DNA of 21,344 nt from Candidatus Ryanbacteria bacterium RIFCSPLOWO2_12_FULL_47_9c (GTDB lineage Bacteria; Patescibacteriota; Minisyncoccia; Ryanbacterales; GWA2-47-10b): the NCBI GenBank assembly GCA_001821795.1, contig MHOB01000040.1, positions 1 to 21,344 of the forward strand, written 5' to 3'. Shown piece by piece: positions 19,358 to 21,344 of the stretch; the first letter of the stretch is position 1; every line of letters begins with the position of its first letter. Both the position numbers and the translations under genes were made by a program. Below the pieces are notes generated by a model that worked only from the letters and a program-made list of their open reading frames with translations, did not search any database and was not told where the DNA came from.

Positions 19358-20119
19358 ATGAGAAATATTATCATCGGTAACTGGAAGCTACACCCCCAAT
19401 CTTCACGCGAAGCGCGTATGCTTGCGCGATCAATCGCGCAGATCGCTTCGCGAATAAAAAATGTTGATATTGTTATAGCCCCGCCGTTTCCGTTCCTTCC
19501 TCTTATTTCTGCGGGCAGTAAGGTTGCCATCGCGGCGCAGGATGTTTTCTGGGAGCGCGAGGGACCCTATACGGGCGAGGTTTCGGGGCCTATGCTGCGG
19601 GGTGTGGGTGCGCGGTATGTTATTGTTGGACACTCGGAACGGAGAAATCATCTTCACGAAACCGATGAAATTATCAATAAAAAATTAAAACACGCGCTTC
19701 TCTCCGGCCTTCGGCCAATTCTTTGTGTCGGGGAGAGGAAACGCGATTCTGACGGAGAATTTTTCTCGGTTATCAAACAGCAAATTGAAATAGCGTTTGC
19801 GAAAGTAAAACGAGGTGATGTCACACGTGTTGTTGTTGCCTATGAGCCAGTTTGGGCAATCAGTTCTGGAAAATCGGCGAAGGCTGCCGAGCCAGCAGAT
19901 GCGAACGAGGCAGCGCTTTTTATCAGAAAGACGATTGCAGGGATATACGGGGTGCGGGTTGCTCGGGGTGTGCGTATTATTTATGGCGGTTCGTCAAATG
20001 CAAAAAATGCGAAAGACTTTCTCTCGGAGCGCGAGATATCGGGGCTTTTAGTTGGGCGCGAAAGCCGTGACGCAAAAGAGTTTATTAAAATAATAGAATG
20101 CGCATACACCGTTTCATAA
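19358..20119 (+). CDS. tpiA: Triosephosphate isomerase
   Basis: TIM-barrel enzyme that interconverts DHAP and glyceraldehyde-3-phosphate, 253 aa. Catalytic Lys K10 is in GNWKLHP, His H92 in VIVGHSERR, and Glu in VVAYEPVWAIS. The phosphate loop YGGSSNAKNAKDF is present, and the last loop reads LLVGRESRDAKEF, with Arg replacing the second Gly of the usual LVGGASL. The start overlaps nothing and lies 1 bp after galT. It overlaps pgk by 22 bp, which suggests tight coupling of the two glycolytic enzymes. Confidence 0.97.
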   Translation: MRNIIIGNWKLHPQSSREARMLARSIAQIASRIKNVDIVIAPPFPFLPLISAGSKVAIAAQDVFWEREGPYTGEVSGPMLRGVGARYVIVGHSERRNHLHETDEIINKKLKHALLSGLRPILCVGERKRDSDGEFFSVIKQQIEIAFAKVKRGDVTRVVVAYEPVWAISSGKSAKAAEPADANEAALFIRKTIAGIYGVRVARGVRIIYGGSSNAKNAKDFLSEREISGLLVGRESRDAKEFIKIIECAYTVS

Positions 20120-21243
20120 ATCCGTGGGGTTCGTTAAAAGATAAAACCGTCCTTCTGCGCGTGGATTTTAATGAACCGGTTGAAAAAAGAAAGATAGCGG
20201 ATAGTTTCCGGATTCAGAGTACTCTTCCTGTTGTACGGGATCTTAAAAAGCGTGGTGCGCGCGTCGTAATTGTATCGCATCTTGAGCATAGAGATCGGCC
20301 GATTTCATTTGGGCCGTTTGTTCGGCAGTTTGAGAGAATTCTTGGGATGAAGATTATTTTTGTGAAGGAATATTCCCAGTCTGCCATACGCCGCGGGGCG
20401 CAGAGAGGGATTGTATTTCTTGAAAATCTTCGGTTTCATCGAGGGGAGGAAACAAACAACAAAGTTTTTGCGCGTACGCTTGCGTCATTTGCCGATCTTT
20501 ACATAAACGAGGCGTTTTCCGTGTCTCACCGGCCCCACGCTTCTATTGTTGGCGTGCCGCATTACTTACCCTCATATGCAGGACCTCTTTTTCAGAAGGA
20601 GGTGGGGCGCCTTTCAGAAGTTTTTACGCCACGACATCCGTTTTTACTGATTGTTGGTGGTGCGAAATTCGCGACAAAATTTGAGCTTCTTAAACGTTTT
20701 TTGCGCAAAGCCGACGCAATCTTTGTAGGAGGAGTCCTTGCAAATACGTTTCTTTGTGCGCACGATATTCCAATTGGCATTTCGCTTTATGAGCCGGATG
20801 CGGTGGATGACATTAGAAAACATTTTTCAAAATCACAGAAAATTCTTCTACCTTTTGATGTGGTACTTGCAAAAAACGCAAAAGCAAAAAACGCATTTGA
20901 AGTAAGAGGGAGCGAGCGCATTAGAGATATCGGCCCAAAAACAGTTTTGCTTATTACTGCGCTTGCGCGGCTTTCCAAGCATGTTGTGTGGAATGGTCCC
21001 CTCGGGTTTACTGAAAATGGATACGAAACGGGTACCCGGATGCTTTTGAAAAACCTTGCGCGCCTAAAAAATACGCGGGTGATTTTGGGGGGAGGAGATA
21101 CCGTTGAGGTTTTAGATCACTTGCACTTGCGTCATAGATTTTATCACGTTTCGACCGGTGGAGGCGCAATGCTTAGTTTTCTTGGGGACGGAACGCTCGT
21201 GGGCATCGAGGCACTTATAAAATCTCAAAAGCGTTTACGATAA
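20098..21243 (+). CDS. pgk: Phosphoglycerate kinase
   Basis: Transfers phosphate between 1,3-bisphosphoglycerate and ADP; 381 aa, a little short of the usual 390-400. N-domain substrate residues: RVDFNEPV, SHLEHRDRP, LENLRFHRGEE and INEAFSVSHRPHAS. C-domain: LIVGGAKFATKFELL, FVGGVLANTFL, VVWNGPLGFTE and the nucleotide loop VSTGGGAML. Starting at ATG 20098 places the first 22 bp inside tpiA. The N-terminus MRIHRFINPWGSLKDKTVLL is the family form. Glycolytic genes tpiA and pgk are adjacent, as in many bacteria, but gapA is not in the window. Confidence 0.97.
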   Translation: MRIHRFINPWGSLKDKTVLLRVDFNEPVEKRKIADSFRIQSTLPVVRDLKKRGARVVIVSHLEHRDRPISFGPFVRQFERILGMKIIFVKEYSQSAIRRGAQRGIVFLENLRFHRGEETNNKVFARTLASFADLYINEAFSVSHRPHASIVGVPHYLPSYAGPLFQKEVGRLSEVFTPRHPFLLIVGGAKFATKFELLKRFLRKADAIFVGGVLANTFLCAHDIPIGISLYEPDAVDDIRKHFSKSQKILLPFDVVLAKNAKAKNAFEVRGSERIRDIGPKTVLLITALARLSKHVVWNGPLGFTENGYETGTRMLLKNLARLKNTRVILGGGDTVEVLDHLHLRHRFYHVSTGGGAMLSFLGDGTLVGIEALIKSQKRLR

Positions 21244-21247
21244 AAAT

Positions 21248-21344
21248 ATGAATGACGAGAAGCTTCATCGTATTGTTCACCCAAATCGCGGAATGCTCTA
21301 TTTTCTTGCGATTTCGATCGCGATACTCTTGGGAGTTTATTACG
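21248..21344 (+). CDS. Partial membrane protein, N-terminus only
   Basis: The window ends after 32 codons of this ORF. The start lies 4 bp after the pgk stop, in an AAAAATATG context without SD. The visible part has a charged cytoplasmic-looking tail (MNDEKLHRIVHPNRG) followed by a hydrophobic stretch (MLYFLAISIAILLGVYY), so it is probably an integral membrane or signal-anchored protein cotranscribed with pgk. No family can be assigned. Confidence 0.55.
   Translation, partial: MNDEKLHRIVHPNRGMLYFLAISIAILLGVYY

Noticed and set aside
1..21344. tRNA, rRNA or CRISPR features
   Set aside because: No cloverleaf with a TTC-arm pattern, no rRNA-like stretch and no regularly spaced repeats were seen in the gaps; the only multi-copy repeat is the RAYT palindrome at irregular spacing.

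Overview
The window looks like part of a Candidate Phyla Radiation (Patescibacteria, probably Parcubacteria-type) chromosome. The signs are compact ribosomal proteins, many 4-bp ATGA gene overlaps, no rpmD (uL30) between rpsE and rplO (a known CPR trait), many genes without a Shine-Dalgarno (SD) sequence, and promoters whose -10 box lies 6-10 nt upstream of the ATG. TGA is a normal stop, which argues against the TGA=Gly code of Gracilibacteria/SR1. The lineage call is inferred from these traits, not from a tree.

Layout: (1) 2-676: the 3' end of purS, a GNAT-like gene, a terminator and a tiny acidic ORF. (2) 693-2344: a promoter, then tuf and rpsJ, closed by an inverted repeat. (3) 2345-3400: an accessory island that splits rpsJ from rplC. 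It holds a repeat-like hairpin, a leaderless small membrane protein, and a REC-only response regulator on the minus strand with its own promoter and terminator. (4) 3440-9425: a new promoter, a two-hairpin leader, and rplC-rplD-rplW-rplB-rpsS-rplV-rpsC-rplP-rpmC-rpsQ-rplN-rplX-rplE. (5) 9426-11025: a second island, one 471-codon orphan gene with its own promoter, leader hairpin, possible upstream ORF and terminator. (6) 11044-16196: another promoter, then rpsN(Zn)-rpsH-rplF-rplR-rpsE-rplO-secY-adk-map. (7) 16193-17195: a small membrane protein on the minus strand and, divergent to it, a REP-associated (RAYT/Y1) transposase with three copies of one palindrome. (8) 17202-21344: ruvX, a GT2 glycosyltransferase, galT, tpiA, pgk and the first codons of a membrane protein.

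Functionally, regions 2, 4 and 6 supply ribosomal proteins, EF-Tu, the SecY channel, adenylate kinase and methionine aminopeptidase. The canonical S10-spc order is kept but is cut into three transcription units by two inserts that bring their own signals. Three accessory genes (GNAT-like, REC-only regulator, 471-aa orphan) share strong SD sequences and C/G-ending codons, unlike the A/T-ending codons of the ribosomal genes. Region 8 combines sugar-nucleotide metabolism (galT, GT2) with lower glycolysis (tpiA, pgk).

The most interesting signals are: a perfect 17-bp palindrome present three times in and around the RAYT gene, each time in a different reading frame and once filling the RAYT promoter spacer; a response regulator with Glu in place of the phosphoacceptor Asp; nested palindromes directly before rplC; and the orphan gene with a CYTH-like ExExK motif and a possible leaderless upstream ORF. 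No tRNA, rRNA or CRISPR array was seen, and no stretch longer than 300 bases lacks a gene.
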